Assembly (NCBI RefSeq): GCF_001613405.1 | Contig: NZ_BDCH01000005.1 | Location: 54,630-118,629, forward strand | Length of the DNA: 64,000 bases | Direction: 5' to 3' | Source: Nocardia crassostreae | GTDB taxonomy: Bacteria > Actinomycetota > Actinomycetes > Mycobacteriales > Mycobacteriaceae | In this document: positions 53,062 through 61,518 of the stretch, piece by piece | How the letters are laid out: each line of letters begins with the position of its first letter | Numbering within the stretch: position 1 is the stretch's first letter | Made by a program: the position numbers and the translations under genes | The notes under the pieces: generated by a model | The model's database searches: none | What the model was told of the DNA's origin: nothing | The model's input: only the letters and a program-made list of their open reading frames with translations

Positions 53062-54219
53062 GTGACGGGCGCGCGGATGGTTGGGCTGTTCGCCGGGATC
53101 GGCGGGCTCGAGCTCGGGCTGTCCGCGCATGGGTTCGGTAGTGAACTGCTCTGTGAGATCGATGCGGGGGCGCAGGCGGTGCTGGCCGCGCATTTTCGGG
53201 ACGTTCCGCTGCATTCGGATGTGACGCGGCTGCGGGCGCTGCCGGGCGGGACCGAGCTCGTCGCGGCGGGATTCCCGTGCCAGGACTTGTCGCAGGCGGG
53301 GCGGACGGCCGGAATTACCGGGGTCCGTTCGGGATTGGTGGACGAAGTATTCCGGCTGGTGCGGCGCAAGAAGGGGCCGCGCTGGCTATTGATCGAGAAT
53401 GTGCCGTTCATGCTGCAGCTCGGCGGCGGAGCGGCCATGCGGCACATTACGTCCGCGCTCGAGGAGCTCGGATATCTCTGGGCGTACCGGGTGGTCGATG
53501 CGCGCGCGTTCGGGCTGCCGCAGCGGCGGGAGCGGGTGCTCATGCTGGCCTCGCGGACAGAAGATCCGCGGCCGATTCTGTTCGGCGCGGACGCCGGGCC
53601 GCGCGAGGTCGGCGATCCGGCGCACGATCCGTGCGGGTTCTACTGGACCGAGGGGACGCGCGGGCTGGGCTGGGCGGTGAATGCGGTGCCGACCCTGAAA
53701 GGCGGTTCGGGGCTGGGCATTGCGAGCCCGCCCGCGGTCCGGCTGCCGTCCGGCGAGATCGTCACGCCGGGTATTACCGACGCCGAGCGACTGCAAGGCT
53801 TCGACCGCGATTGGACCGCACCGGCACTCGGGGTGCCGAGCGTGCACGCGGGGCATCGCTGGAAGCTGGTCGGCAATGCGGTGAGCGTGCGCATGGCGAC
53901 CTGGATCGGCGGACGGCTCGCCGAACCCGCCGATGACCCGTTCCCGGAGGGGGAACCGCACACCCGCCGCAGCTGGCCCACCGCCGCCTGGGGGCGCGAC
54001 GGGGTCGTGCATCGAGTTCCGGTGTCCACCTGGCCCGTTCACGCCCCGTACGAGGATCTGCGCTGGTTCCTCGACGATGTCCGGCTGCTCTCGGCCCGCG
54101 CCACCGCCGGATTCCTGCGCCGCACCCGCATGGGCACACTGCGCTTCCCGCCCGGATTCCTCGACGATGTGGAGAACCACCTCGATCGAATGGGAGGATT
54201 TCCGCGCGAGGCCGCCTGA
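53062..54219 (+). CDS. DNA (cytosine-5) methyltransferase
   Basis: This 385-residue enzyme makes 5-methylcytosine. Motif I is VGLFAGIGGLELGLSAHGF (about 7-25), motif IV GFPCQDLSQAG with catalytic C73, motif VI IENVPF (about 111-116), motif VIII LPQRRERVL and motif X-like WKLVGNAVSVRMATW. The target-recognition region lies about 195-270. The start is GTG 53062 with AAAGGGA upstream; another GTG at 53047 is possible. A Vsr nuclease gene follows after 69 nt and no restriction endonuclease is adjacent. Confidence 0.93.
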   Translation: MTGARMVGLFAGIGGLELGLSAHGFGSELLCEIDAGAQAVLAAHFRDVPLHSDVTRLRALPGGTELVAAGFPCQDLSQAGRTAGITGVRSGLVDEVFRLVRRKKGPRWLLIENVPFMLQLGGGAAMRHITSALEELGYLWAYRVVDARAFGLPQRRERVLMLASRTEDPRPILFGADAGPREVGDPAHDPCGFYWTEGTRGLGWAVNAVPTLKGGSGLGIASPPAVRLPSGEIVTPGITDAERLQGFDRDWTAPALGVPSVHAGHRWKLVGNAVSVRMATWIGGRLAEPADDPFPEGEPHTRRSWPTAAWGRDGVVHRVPVSTWPVHAPYEDLRWFLDDVRLLSARATAGFLRRTRMGTLRFPPGFLDDVENHLDRMGGFPREAA

Positions 54220-54288
54220 GCCGTGCGCGCGGCGGCTGGAACCAGCAGCAGGAGCCGGAATGAGTCATCGCAGCCATCGGGGACGCCG

Positions 54289-54705
54289 GTGAGCGCGCGC
54301 CCGGCCGCCGACGCCGCCACGAGCGCCCGGATGTCGCGGCAGCGGCGCGCGGATACGAAACCCGAGATCGCCCTGCGCAAGGAGCTGCATCGCCGCGGCG
54401 CGCGGTACTTCGTGGATCGCGCACCGCTGCCGGGCCTGCGCCGCCGCGCCGACCTCGTGTTCCCGCGCCGGAAGGTGGCGGTATACGTGGACGGCTGCTT
54501 CTGGCACAGCTGCCCGCAGCACGCCACCTTCCCGAAGCACAATGCCGAATGGTGGGCGGCGAAGCTGGCCGGGAATGTGACGCGGGACCGGGATACCGAC
54601 GCGCGCCTGCGGGCCGCCGGGTGGACGGCGGTGCGGGTCTGGGAACACGAGCCCGCCGAGGCGGCCGCCGAGGCCGTCTTGCGGGCCCTGACCGGCACAC
54701 GCTGA
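54289..54705 (+). CDS. vsr: Very short patch repair endonuclease
   Basis: This 138-residue Vsr nuclease nicks at T:G mismatches made by deamination of 5-methylcytosine. RRADLVFPRRKVAVYVDGCFWHSCP (about 65-90) holds the catalytic Asp and the zinc ligands, and KPEIALRKELHRRG and WWAAKLAGNVTRD are conserved. It directly follows the cytosine methyltransferase whose mutational load it would repair. GTG 54289 is the likely start. Confidence 0.92.
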   Translation: MSARPAADAATSARMSRQRRADTKPEIALRKELHRRGARYFVDRAPLPGLRRRADLVFPRRKVAVYVDGCFWHSCPQHATFPKHNAEWWAAKLAGNVTRDRDTDARLRAAGWTAVRVWEHEPAEAAAEAVLRALTGTR

Positions 54706-54842
54706 GGATCGGACCGCGCGGTGCGCGGGCGAGCGGCGCTGATGCGCGACAATGGCGGAAGCAACGGACCGTCCAGTCCGGGAAGATCGACTGCGGGCAG
54801 GCAGCAACAGCAAGCGAGGCAAGCGAAAGCGAGCACTGCGAT

Positions 54843-55541
54843 ATGCCAACCGAGCAGACCGCGACGACCGCGGCTTCCAGCGAATCCGCCGGGGCGCGAC
54901 GCCCGCTCCGCTACGGCGTCGCCTTCCTCACCGCGCTCGCGGGCATCTGCTATTCGTCGTGGGTCCTGGAGTTCGTGCTCCCGATCGACAGCGATCCGAC
55001 CGATACCTTCCTCAGCCAGCTCGCCGAGGACGGGGCGCCCTATCGGTGGCTGTTCGTCACCGGTGACACCGTGACCGGCGCACTCCTGCTGGTCGCCGGT
55101 ATCGGCGGACTGCTGCTGTTCGCGCGACGGCGCTACTCCACCATTGCCTGGACCGCCCTGGCCTGCTTCGGCGCGGCCACCATCGCCGATGCGCAGTGGC
55201 CGTTGAAACCGGGCGCCGACAGCGGTGACAGCGGGCTGTTCCCGCAGCTGCACCAGGTGCACGCGCTCACCAGCACGCTCGCGGTGTTCTCCATCTTCAT
55301 CGCGATGGTGGCCTTCACCGTGGCGGCGTTCAAATACCGGCACTGGCCGGTCCTGCGGCACACCGGGCTGTGGATTCTGATCTTCGGCTCGATCGTCACC
55401 GCGTGGATGCTGATCGCGGACAATCTGTCCGGCAACTACGGTCTCGGCATCGCCCAGCGCATCCAGGTGGGCGCCATGTCGCTCTGGTTGCTCGCACTGG
55501 CGGTGCAAATCGTCGTGGCCGAACGTAGGGTCGGAATGTGA
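54843..55541 (+). CDS. DUF998 family membrane protein
   Basis: This 232-residue protein has six to seven membrane helices and the DUF998 pattern (SWVLEFVLPIDSDPTDTFLSQLAEDGAPYRWLF; later HQVHALTSTLAVFSIFIAMVAF). The function is unknown. It overlaps the next gene by 4 nt (ATGTGA), so the two are co-translated. The ATG at 54843 is chosen because the upstream frame is Vsr-overlapping shadow. Confidence 0.82.
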   Translation: MPTEQTATTAASSESAGARRPLRYGVAFLTALAGICYSSWVLEFVLPIDSDPTDTFLSQLAEDGAPYRWLFVTGDTVTGALLLVAGIGGLLLFARRRYSTIAWTALACFGAATIADAQWPLKPGADSGDSGLFPQLHQVHALTSTLAVFSIFIAMVAFTVAAFKYRHWPVLRHTGLWILIFGSIVTAWMLIADNLSGNYGLGIAQRIQVGAMSLWLLALAVQIVVAERRVGM

Positions 55542-56251
55542 CCAGCGACGCAACGGAATTCACCCTCACCCGCCAGCTCGACACTGTCGCCACCGCGACC
55601 GGTCGCCTGCTCGATACCGTCACCAAGCTCTCCGACACCGATCTGGTCGAGCCGTCGTTACTGCCCGGGTGGACCCGCGGGCATGTGCTGGCGCATCTGT
55701 CCCGCAATGCCGACAGCCTCGTCAATCTACTGCTGTGGGCCCGCACCGGTATCGAAACCCCGCAGTACGCAAGCGCTTTCCTGCGCAACGCCGATATCGA
55801 GGCCGGGGCTCCGCGGCCGCTGCGCGAACAGCTGGACGACCTCACCGCCTCCGCGGAGCGCTGGCTGGCGCTAGCCCGCGTCATGCCGCAGGACCGCTGG
55901 GAGGCCGTCGTCCGCAATCGCCAGGGCGGTGAGATCCCGGCCACGCGCGTGGTGTGGATGCGCATGCTGGAGGTCGAGATCCACCATGTGGACCTGAATT
56001 TCGGCTACACCCAGCAGGATTGGCCCGCCGAGTTCGTGGCCCGCCTGCTGCCCCAGTCGGTGGCAGATCAGGCCGCCGAGGGCGCCACCGGCTTCACCGT
56101 CACCGCCACCGATACCGGCTACACCGAAACCCTCGGCACCCCGGCCACCACCGTCAGCGGCCCGGCCACCGCCCTCGCCGCCTGGCTCATCGGCCGCACC
56201 CCCGGCACCGACCTCACCGGCGATCTGCCCGACCTCGCCGCCTGGAAGTGA
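55538..56251 (+). CDS. Mycothiol-dependent maleylpyruvate isomerase-family enzyme
   Basis: This 237-residue DinB-like four-helix metalloenzyme belongs to the family that uses mycothiol. LPGWTRGHVLAHLSRNADSLVNLL (about 41-64) has the first metal His, and VWMRMLEVEIHHVDLNFGY (about 136-154) gives the other His ligands (HH). Members handle isomerisation or thiol transfer, and the substrate here is not known. It is coupled to the DUF998 gene. A terminator follows. Confidence 0.88.
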   Translation: MTSDATEFTLTRQLDTVATATGRLLDTVTKLSDTDLVEPSLLPGWTRGHVLAHLSRNADSLVNLLLWARTGIETPQYASAFLRNADIEAGAPRPLREQLDDLTASAERWLALARVMPQDRWEAVVRNRQGGEIPATRVVWMRMLEVEIHHVDLNFGYTQQDWPAEFVARLLPQSVADQAAEGATGFTVTATDTGYTETLGTPATTVSGPATALAAWLIGRTPGTDLTGDLPDLAAWK

Positions 56252-56281
56252 GCCGGAACACCGGCCGTCCGCACCATACGA

Positions 56282-56315
56282 AAGAGGCCCCGCACCTGCT
56301 GGTGCGGGGCCTCTT
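56282..56315 (+). terminator. Terminator at left edge of the island
   Basis: A 14-bp perfect stem (AAGAGGCCCCGCAC) with a 6-nt loop is followed by GCTGC. It lies at the boundary between the ordinary chromosome and the att-like repeat. Confidence 0.75.
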
Positions 56316-56317
56316 GC

Positions 56318-56365
56318 TGCGCGCCCGGAGAGACTCGAACTCCCAACCTTCTGCTGGGAGCTCCA
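56318..56365 (-). repeat. tRNA 3'-end fragment, att-like site (left copy)
   Basis: On the minus strand it reads as the 3' half of a tRNA: AGAAGG, T-arm GGGAG-TTCGAGT-CTCTC and acceptor CGGGCGC. Bases 56323-56353 are identical to 62979-63009 in the same orientation. The matching 5' half of a tRNA is absent, so it cannot be functional. The 3' half from the anticodon loop on is the usual core of integrase att sites. The parent tRNA may be tRNA-Arg. Confidence 0.65.
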
Positions 56366-56834
56366 GTCAATGTACTGGTCACGCCCAGGATTTCGTGTGC
56401 GGTGTTTCTTCTTCGTTCGAGTGGGACGAACGGCGTAGCTGGACGACCTCCATGCTGGGGGCTCGGAAGTCACACACGGTGCACCCGAATTCTTGGGGAA
56501 ATCTTGGGGATAGGTCGAATCGGCCCGCCTCGTCGTCGCATGTGTGGCGCCGAGGCGACTGCCGTGTTGCCCATCGGCATCGAGATCAGCCGCGAAGGAC
56601 TGGCCGGTGCCGGTCGTGGCCAAGCCGACGATGGAGTACGGATGGGAGTATCTACGGATTGTCTTTGCTGACCGCCCAGTGGTCGATGTGGTGTTCTGGA
56701 CTGCACGAAGTTGAGGTGGCGGCGGAGTTCAGGGCCACTCGGACTGGTACACCGCGCACGAGCCAGATTCCCTGTTCGTCGGTCCGATCGAAACATGCCG
56801 CTGACGGCGGACTCTGTGGAAGGCTGGCAACCCC
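56366..56834. other. Non-coding DNA of the left att region
   Basis: About 470 nt with no supportable gene. Its first 150 nt align, with many changes, to the DNA beyond the right att copy, including a shared TGGGGAAATCTTGGGGAT-type stretch near 56492-56510 and 63147-63165. The direct repeat is therefore nearer 190 bp than 31 bp. Confidence 0.5.
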
Positions 56835-58406
56835 ATGGCGGGACGTGCCGATCCGATCAACCGTACCCAGCTGGAGGTTCTCCGGTGGGTGGACGGTGGC
56901 TGTCCGGATGGCGTAATGACAGGCAGCTCGTACAAGTTGACGGCGCAGGCCCTCGCATGGCGCGGTTTGGTCGCGGTGTCGAAGAAGCAAGGGATATGGC
57001 GGGCCGAAATCACCGAGGCTGGGCGCTACTATCTTCAGCACGGTCGATACCCGGACGGTCACGGGGAACGTAAACCTTTACAGCAGAAGACAACTCGTTC
57101 AAAGGTCCGCGGCGAGCAGGGTATTTCGGATGGCCCGTCTGGGACCAACGCGACGAAATTGCCGCCAACGGATGGCGAGCGACCCGTGACAGCACATCGC
57201 GCGCCGCCGGATACGACGGCGCGGATCACGGCAGAGAGACGAACGGCCGCCCGTAAGCTGGTCGAAAACCTGATTGCGAATGAGGAATTGGTAATTCACC
57301 AGCCCGACGAATCCGAGGTCGCGCGGTGGCGGAAGGTTGTGGACTTTGCCAAGAGGCACAAGATGGTTCCGGAAGGGCAGCGGCTCGAGAAGCAACGTAT
57401 GTATGGCGGCGATTTGCGGATCAGGCTTTTGAAGGGGGTGCACTTCAACTCTGCGGCAGCGGCCGAGTCGACCCCCACTGCAGTGCTGGACAGCATAGAC
57501 CAATGCCATCCCTTGCTGGCCGACCTGCGGGATCCGTCAAGTGTTTTCGACGTATCGGAATCGTTGGTTCCGCGTGTGCTTCGGTTCCTCCACGTGCTCC
57601 TGACCGAATGCGCTGATCGTAGGTTCAACCTGAGTTGGTCGAGGGATGTCAAGGATGGGATCCGGATCGAGATGGAGGGTCTCGAGTATCGAGTGACGGT
57701 TGCCGAGGAGACCGAAAAGCGGGACGTTCTCCCCTCTGCCGAGGAGTTGTCAGGGCGAAAAACCTATGTATGGCAACGGGTTCAGGCCGAATCCCGAACG
57801 GTGCCCAATGGGAGGCTGGTGGTTTCGCTGTTCCACGGTCGCTGGACCCATCGCAAGTGGGCAGATCGTAAGCGTTGGACTATCGAGGACAAGATTCCGG
57901 CGATGCTGGCGGAGCTCGAAGAGCGGGTGGCTGAGGAACGTGAGCGCCGAGCTGCTGCCGAACGGTATGAGCGGGAGCAGCAACGCGAACGGGATGCTGC
58001 GATAGAACGCGCAACCAGCCGCTTTCACGAGGATCGCAGGATCACGGCGCTGGAAGCCCAACTCGCCGACTGGGGTAAAGCAGCGATGATTCGCGAGTTC
58101 TGCGATGCATGCGAGGGTAGTTCGATGGCCGGTCGGGACGCCGCACGGACCGCGGCGTGGTTGGCGTGGTGTCGTGACTACGCGGACCGGATCGACCCGG
58201 CGATGCAGGGTGTGGCAGCACCTGAGGAGGTCGAACCGAATTCCAAGGACCTGCAGCCCTATCTGCCTCGGCACATGCGGACGTATACGCCAGGAGCTAG
58301 CGGCGGGTTTCCTGCTGCTGGATATGCCGGAGAGTTTCCAGCGGGATACCCAGTTCCTTCTCAATGGCATCCGCGTCGGAACTTCTGGCATCGCGGAGCG
58401 CGGTGA
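56835..58406 (+). CDS. Unknown protein with winged-helix N-terminus and coiled coil, 523 aa
   Basis: I do not recognise the whole protein. Residues about 8-75 (TQLEVLRWVDGGCPDGVM to ITEAGRYYLQHG) look like a winged helix with an alternating-strand wing. The middle (about 145-330) is conserved-looking, with ARWRKVVDFAKRHKMVPEGQRLEK. Residues about 355-415 form a long charged helix (EERVAEERERRAAAERYEREQQRERD). The last 36 residues overlap the convergent gene by 110 bp and read like its shadow, so an extended tail may be recent. It is found next to att-like DNA. Confidence 0.65.
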   Translation: MAGRADPINRTQLEVLRWVDGGCPDGVMTGSSYKLTAQALAWRGLVAVSKKQGIWRAEITEAGRYYLQHGRYPDGHGERKPLQQKTTRSKVRGEQGISDGPSGTNATKLPPTDGERPVTAHRAPPDTTARITAERRTAARKLVENLIANEELVIHQPDESEVARWRKVVDFAKRHKMVPEGQRLEKQRMYGGDLRIRLLKGVHFNSAAAAESTPTAVLDSIDQCHPLLADLRDPSSVFDVSESLVPRVLRFLHVLLTECADRRFNLSWSRDVKDGIRIEMEGLEYRVTVAEETEKRDVLPSAEELSGRKTYVWQRVQAESRTVPNGRLVVSLFHGRWTHRKWADRKRWTIEDKIPAMLAELEERVAEERERRAAAERYEREQQRERDAAIERATSRFHEDRRITALEAQLADWGKAAMIREFCDACEGSSMAGRDAARTAAWLAWCRDYADRIDPAMQGVAAPEEVEPNSKDLQPYLPRHMRTYTPGASGGFPAAGYAGEFPAGYPVPSQWHPRRNFWHRGAR

Positions 58407-59160
58407 TCGCCCGCTCGATCAGCGAGCCCAGCCGAAGCACCTCGACCCGCAGTGCGATCAGTTCGTCGTGGCGGTCACGGGCCACCGCGCCGCACCACTG
58501 CCGGACGAGTTCACGGGCAGGGATCCACCTCGTCCGCGTTTCCGCGCAGATCTCGGGGGATATCCACCGATCCCCGCTGTAGTACCCGTAGCGACTCTCG
58601 CGCTGATCCCGTTGTTCGTCTGCGTCGAGCTCCGCCAACAGAATGTCGGCGTGCTTTTCCGCCAGTCGGCGAACGATGGTCTCCGACAGCCGCCACGGAA
58701 TAACCCAGCGCCCCTCCTCGTCGACGTAGGACACCTCGTCGTCTATCACCGCGTTACGGTCCAGTTCGAGATCGATGACAAGGGCTTCTACGTCCGGGAT
58801 GATCAGGACACCAGCTATGCCGGAATCGAGTTCCTTGACCGGAGGGACATCGCGGAGGTTGTCGAACACCATATGCCACGCGTCATCTTCAATCTCGGAC
58901 AAATCCGACGCCGAACACACAGCCGACCATTGCTTTTGACGGCGCTGCCACTCATCGACGCCTGCCCACGGGACCTTGAGCCGAGCAGGTGGAACCCACT
59001 CCTGCCGACCTTCATACGCGTTGTCGACGAACTTGACCTGTACTCGCGCGGGTTTGGAGGTACCGATACGGACTACCTCGGCGCAGGTAACCGGGTCCGA
59101 TTGCCTTTGCCGGTATGCCCAGTGCTCTCCGATGGTCAGATCGCTCAGATCGCGAGGCAT
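58297..59160 (-). CDS. Unknown protein convergent to the winged-helix protein, 287 aa
   Basis: This 287-residue acidic, soluble protein begins MPRDLSDLTIGEHWAYRQR and has a small beta-rich N-terminal domain (RVQVKFVDNAYEGRQEWVPPARLKVPW), as in SH3-like folds. A middle acidic region (DVEALVIDLELDRN) follows, then a helical C-terminus (LRHIQQQETRR). No family is recognised. It overlaps its convergent neighbour tail to tail by 110 bp, and the pair may work together. The ATG at 59160 is preceded by a weak CGGGAG. Confidence 0.65.
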   Translation of the reverse strand: MPRDLSDLTIGEHWAYRQRQSDPVTCAEVVRIGTSKPARVQVKFVDNAYEGRQEWVPPARLKVPWAGVDEWQRRQKQWSAVCSASDLSEIEDDAWHMVFDNLRDVPPVKELDSGIAGVLIIPDVEALVIDLELDRNAVIDDEVSYVDEEGRWVIPWRLSETIVRRLAEKHADILLAELDADEQRDQRESRYGYYSGDRWISPEICAETRTRWIPARELVRQWCGAVARDRHDELIALRVEVLRLGSLIERAITALRDARSSDADAIEKELGIPLETLRHIQQQETRR

Positions 59161-59601
59161 GGGGCACTCCCGGAGAAGACAGATTCGATATTGCCACTGT
59201 AGGTTTCGGTCGGTGCTCTATCCAGCTTCAGATGTGAACAGAGTAGCCCTCTGATTGCTGCTCTGAGGCTGTCTGGCGAACGCCTGCCCGGCTTCACCTT
59301 GCGGCCATCCTGCGCGCGGTCGGACACGAATTCTGCTGCGGCGGGCCCGAAGTCGTCGATGGGGCGACCGGTTGCTGGCGGGTGGCCGTGGTTGTGGGCG
59401 GTACCTCTTGGGGAAGGTGGGAAGGATTGTCCGTAGGAGCTCGGCCTCGACCACCTTGTGACCCACTCAGGACGGCGCGCGTAAGCGCTTCGGGGCTCCT
59501 GTCGGGGAGTGATCAGATGCTCCGCTCATGGCGCTGATAGTTGCTGACCGGCATCAAGAGCGTGCGGTAACAGTCGGAAGAACGTCGAATCGAACCCAAT
59601 T
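59161..59601. other. Intergenic region, no clear gene
   Basis: About 440 nt separate the leftward unknown gene and the toxin-antitoxin promoter. Frames on both strands contain broken stretches, possibly an old gene remnant near 59230-59460 on the minus strand (two frames share a GRPIDDFGP / KVKPGRRSPDSLRAA-like sequence), but nothing I can assign. Confidence 0.4.
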
Positions 59602-59622
59602 TGTGGCTATAATTTAGCCACA
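59602..59622 (+). promoter_or_regulatory. Promoter/operator of the toxin-antitoxin operon
   Basis: A perfect palindrome TGTGGCTA-TAATT-TAGCCACA contains TATAAT at 59608-59613, a consensus -10. It lies 25 nt before the antitoxin ATG. This fits autorepression in which the antitoxin covers the -10 box. Confidence 0.7.
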
Positions 59623-59647
59623 TAATATGGCGACATAGGGGTTGATC

Positions 59648-59902
59648 ATGGACGTCGGAATTCGAGAACTACGCGACAGCCTCAGCCGTCACCTGGCGGA
59701 GGTTCGCTCCGGCCGTACCGTCACCATCACCGATCATGGGCGGCCGATCGCCCGCATCGTTCCTGTCGAGCAGCACACCAGACTCGAACAGCTGCGGGCA
59801 GAAGGGCGCGTACAACCGGCACGCAAGAAGAAGCAGCCGGCGCCCACGCCCGTCCGTGGGAAGGGCATCGTCAGCGAGTTGATCGATGAGCAGCGCCGAT
59901 GA
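59648..59902 (+). CDS. Type II antitoxin, Phd/YefM family
   Basis: This 84-residue antitoxin has the Phd/YefM DNA-binding fold IRELRDSLSRHLAEVRSG (about 4-21) and TVTITDHGRPIARIVPV (about 23-39), then a basic tail with an AARKKKQPAPTP-like stretch that should bind the toxin. ATG at 59648 (two codons after a TTG) is the likely start. It overlaps the toxin by 4 nt and lies behind a palindromic operator. Confidence 0.9.
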   Translation: MDVGIRELRDSLSRHLAEVRSGRTVTITDHGRPIARIVPVEQHTRLEQLRAEGRVQPARKKKQPAPTPVRGKGIVSELIDEQRR

Positions 59903-60339
59903 TCGGATACCTGGACACCTCGGCGTTCGTACCACTGCTGGTCGCCGAACCGAGCAGTCGAGCCTGCCGCCGATTCTGGGATGACGCCGACGCCGTCGTG
60001 TCGAGCAGGATGCTCTACCTCGAAACTGCCGCTGCACTCGCCCAAGCCCACCGCATGGCCCGCCTCGACGACACCGAATACACGGCCTGCCGACGACTCC
60101 TCGACCAACTCTGGCCCCAGCTCGAGGTAGTCGAGGTTGACGAACCCCTGATCCAGCGCGCGGCCCAGTTGGCGGACGCGCTGGCACTGCGCGGCTACGA
60201 CGCGGTCCACTGCGCCTCAGCCGAACAGTTGGAAGACACAGATCTCGTTGCCGCGTCAGGCGACAAACGACTCCTCGAAGCGTGGAGAACGCTGGGAGTG
60301 GCCACCTTCGACACCAACGCGTCGGAATCCGCGACCTAA
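59899..60339 (+). CDS. vapC: PIN-domain toxin, VapC family
   Basis: This 146-residue ribonuclease toxin has the four acidic PIN residues in YLDTSAF (D6), YLETAAALA (E43 region), GYDAVHCASA (D100 region) and ASGDKRLL (D119 region). Such toxins cut tRNA or rRNA and are neutralised by the upstream antitoxin. The ATG overlaps the antitoxin stop (ATGA). Third-position GC is ordinary. It sits between a conflict-type gene and two unknown genes, as expected of mobile defence clusters. Confidence 0.92.
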   Translation: MIGYLDTSAFVPLLVAEPSSRACRRFWDDADAVVSSRMLYLETAAALAQAHRMARLDDTEYTACRRLLDQLWPQLEVVEVDEPLIQRAAQLADALALRGYDAVHCASAEQLEDTDLVAASGDKRLLEAWRTLGVATFDTNASESAT

Positions 60340-60414
60340 GCGTGATTTCGGGGTTCGACCTCCAACCATAAGCGTGCGACCGGCGAGGCCGCTTGAGCCG
60401 TCGACGGGTACCAC

Positions 60415-60450
60415 ACAGGCACGGCACACTGGACAGGCACCGCACACTGG
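60415..60450 (+). repeat. 18-bp tandem direct repeat before the primase start
   Basis: ACAGGCACGGCACACTGG (60415-60432) is repeated at 60433-60450 with a single change. The second copy touches the possible TTG start at 60451. It may be a regulator site or a slippage product. Confidence 0.7.
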
Positions 60451-60456
60451 TTGGTC

Positions 60457-61518
60457 GTGGAACGCTATCCCGGCGAGCTCGAAGAACTGCGCGCAGAGAC
60501 CGCACGATTGCGGCGTCTGCTCGATCTGACCGAGCGACAGGCTCGTGCCGCCGATCCGGATCAGACGGCGGTTGTGACGCCGGTCCGCATGGGCTCTGCC
60601 CCGGAAGCCAAGGTCCGGTTCTATCTCGATCTGTTCCGCTGCCGCGACGATGTTTACGCCGTTCGCTGGGAAAATCGCCGTGATGGCCGGTCCGGCTGGA
60701 TGCCTGCCATCCGAGGCCGATGGAGCAAGGGCATGTCCCGCACGGAAGCGCCGTACCTGCCGCTCACCGACGACGTCATCGCCGGCCATTTGCGCGGCGA
60801 GCACCACATCGGCCTGTACCCGCTGACCGACGCCGACACCTGCTGGTGGGTAGCAGCGGACTTCGACAAGAGCGCAGCCATGCTCGACGCGCTGGCATTT
60901 CTGAAAGCCGCTCGCGCCAGGGATATTCCGGCCGCGCTCGAAGTATCCCAGTCCGGGCGCGGCGCGCATGTGTGGATCTTCTTTGCCGGTCTCACACCCG
61001 CCGCCACGGCACGGCGGATCGCCACCGGCCTGCTCGCCGAGGCAATCCAGCTGCGCGGCAGCATGAATCTGTCCAGGTACGATCGGCTGTTCCCGTCCCA
61101 GGACACCCACACCGGCCGCGGCATGGGCAACTTGATCGCCGCACCTCTCAACGGTGCTCGACGCCGGCACGGAACCACGCTGTTCCTCGATCCGGCCACC
61201 CTCGAACCGTTCGACGACCAGTGGGCGTACCTGTCGAGCATCCCCCGGCTGTCGCCGAAACAGGTCGACGCATTGGCCACCAGACTCGGTGAGCCGAAAG
61301 TCGGCCACGATGTCCGGCGGCTCCAGCTACCGACCTCGTCGAAAATCCTGCCCCGCCCCGCACCGATTGTCCGTGCGGTGCTTGCTGCCCGGCTCCAGCT
61401 GAGCACTGCCGATCTAGGCCCGGCCATGATCTCGGCGGTCAAGCACGCCGCCTCGATCCCGAACCCGGAGTTCTACGCCCGCCAGCGGGCACGCCGAAGC
61501 ACCTGGGACACACCATGA
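60457..61518 (+). CDS. TOTE-type archaeo-eukaryotic primase domain (5' part of a broken conflict gene)
   Basis: The visible 353 residues begin with a short coiled coil (LEELRAETARLRRLLDLTERQ), then the AEP primase domain: CWWVAADFDKS with the DxD metal site at about 135-137, SGRGAHVWIFF with the sxH motif (H about 171), and LSRYDRLFPSQDTHTGRGMGN. TOTE systems pair this with a helicase in one polypeptide (established for the family). Here the frame ends at TGA 61516-61518 where FLRSYDETLEGDLILPRG continues in the same frame, so the stop is probably a nonsense change. Start may be GTG 60457 or TTG 60451. Confidence 0.85.
   Translation: MERYPGELEELRAETARLRRLLDLTERQARAADPDQTAVVTPVRMGSAPEAKVRFYLDLFRCRDDVYAVRWENRRDGRSGWMPAIRGRWSKGMSRTEAPYLPLTDDVIAGHLRGEHHIGLYPLTDADTCWWVAADFDKSAAMLDALAFLKAARARDIPAALEVSQSGRGAHVWIFFAGLTPAATARRIATGLLAEAIQLRGSMNLSRYDRLFPSQDTHTGRGMGNLIAAPLNGARRRHGTTLFLDPATLEPFDDQWAYLSSIPRLSPKQVDALATRLGEPKVGHDVRRLQLPTSSKILPRPAPIVRAVLAARLQLSTADLGPAMISAVKHAASIPNPEFYARQRARRSTWDTP

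Noticed and set aside
56318..56400. A functional tRNA gene at the left att site
   Set aside because: The acceptor strand CGGGCGC has no partner GCGCCCG at the right distance and the D-arm is missing. The same holds for the copy near 63,000.
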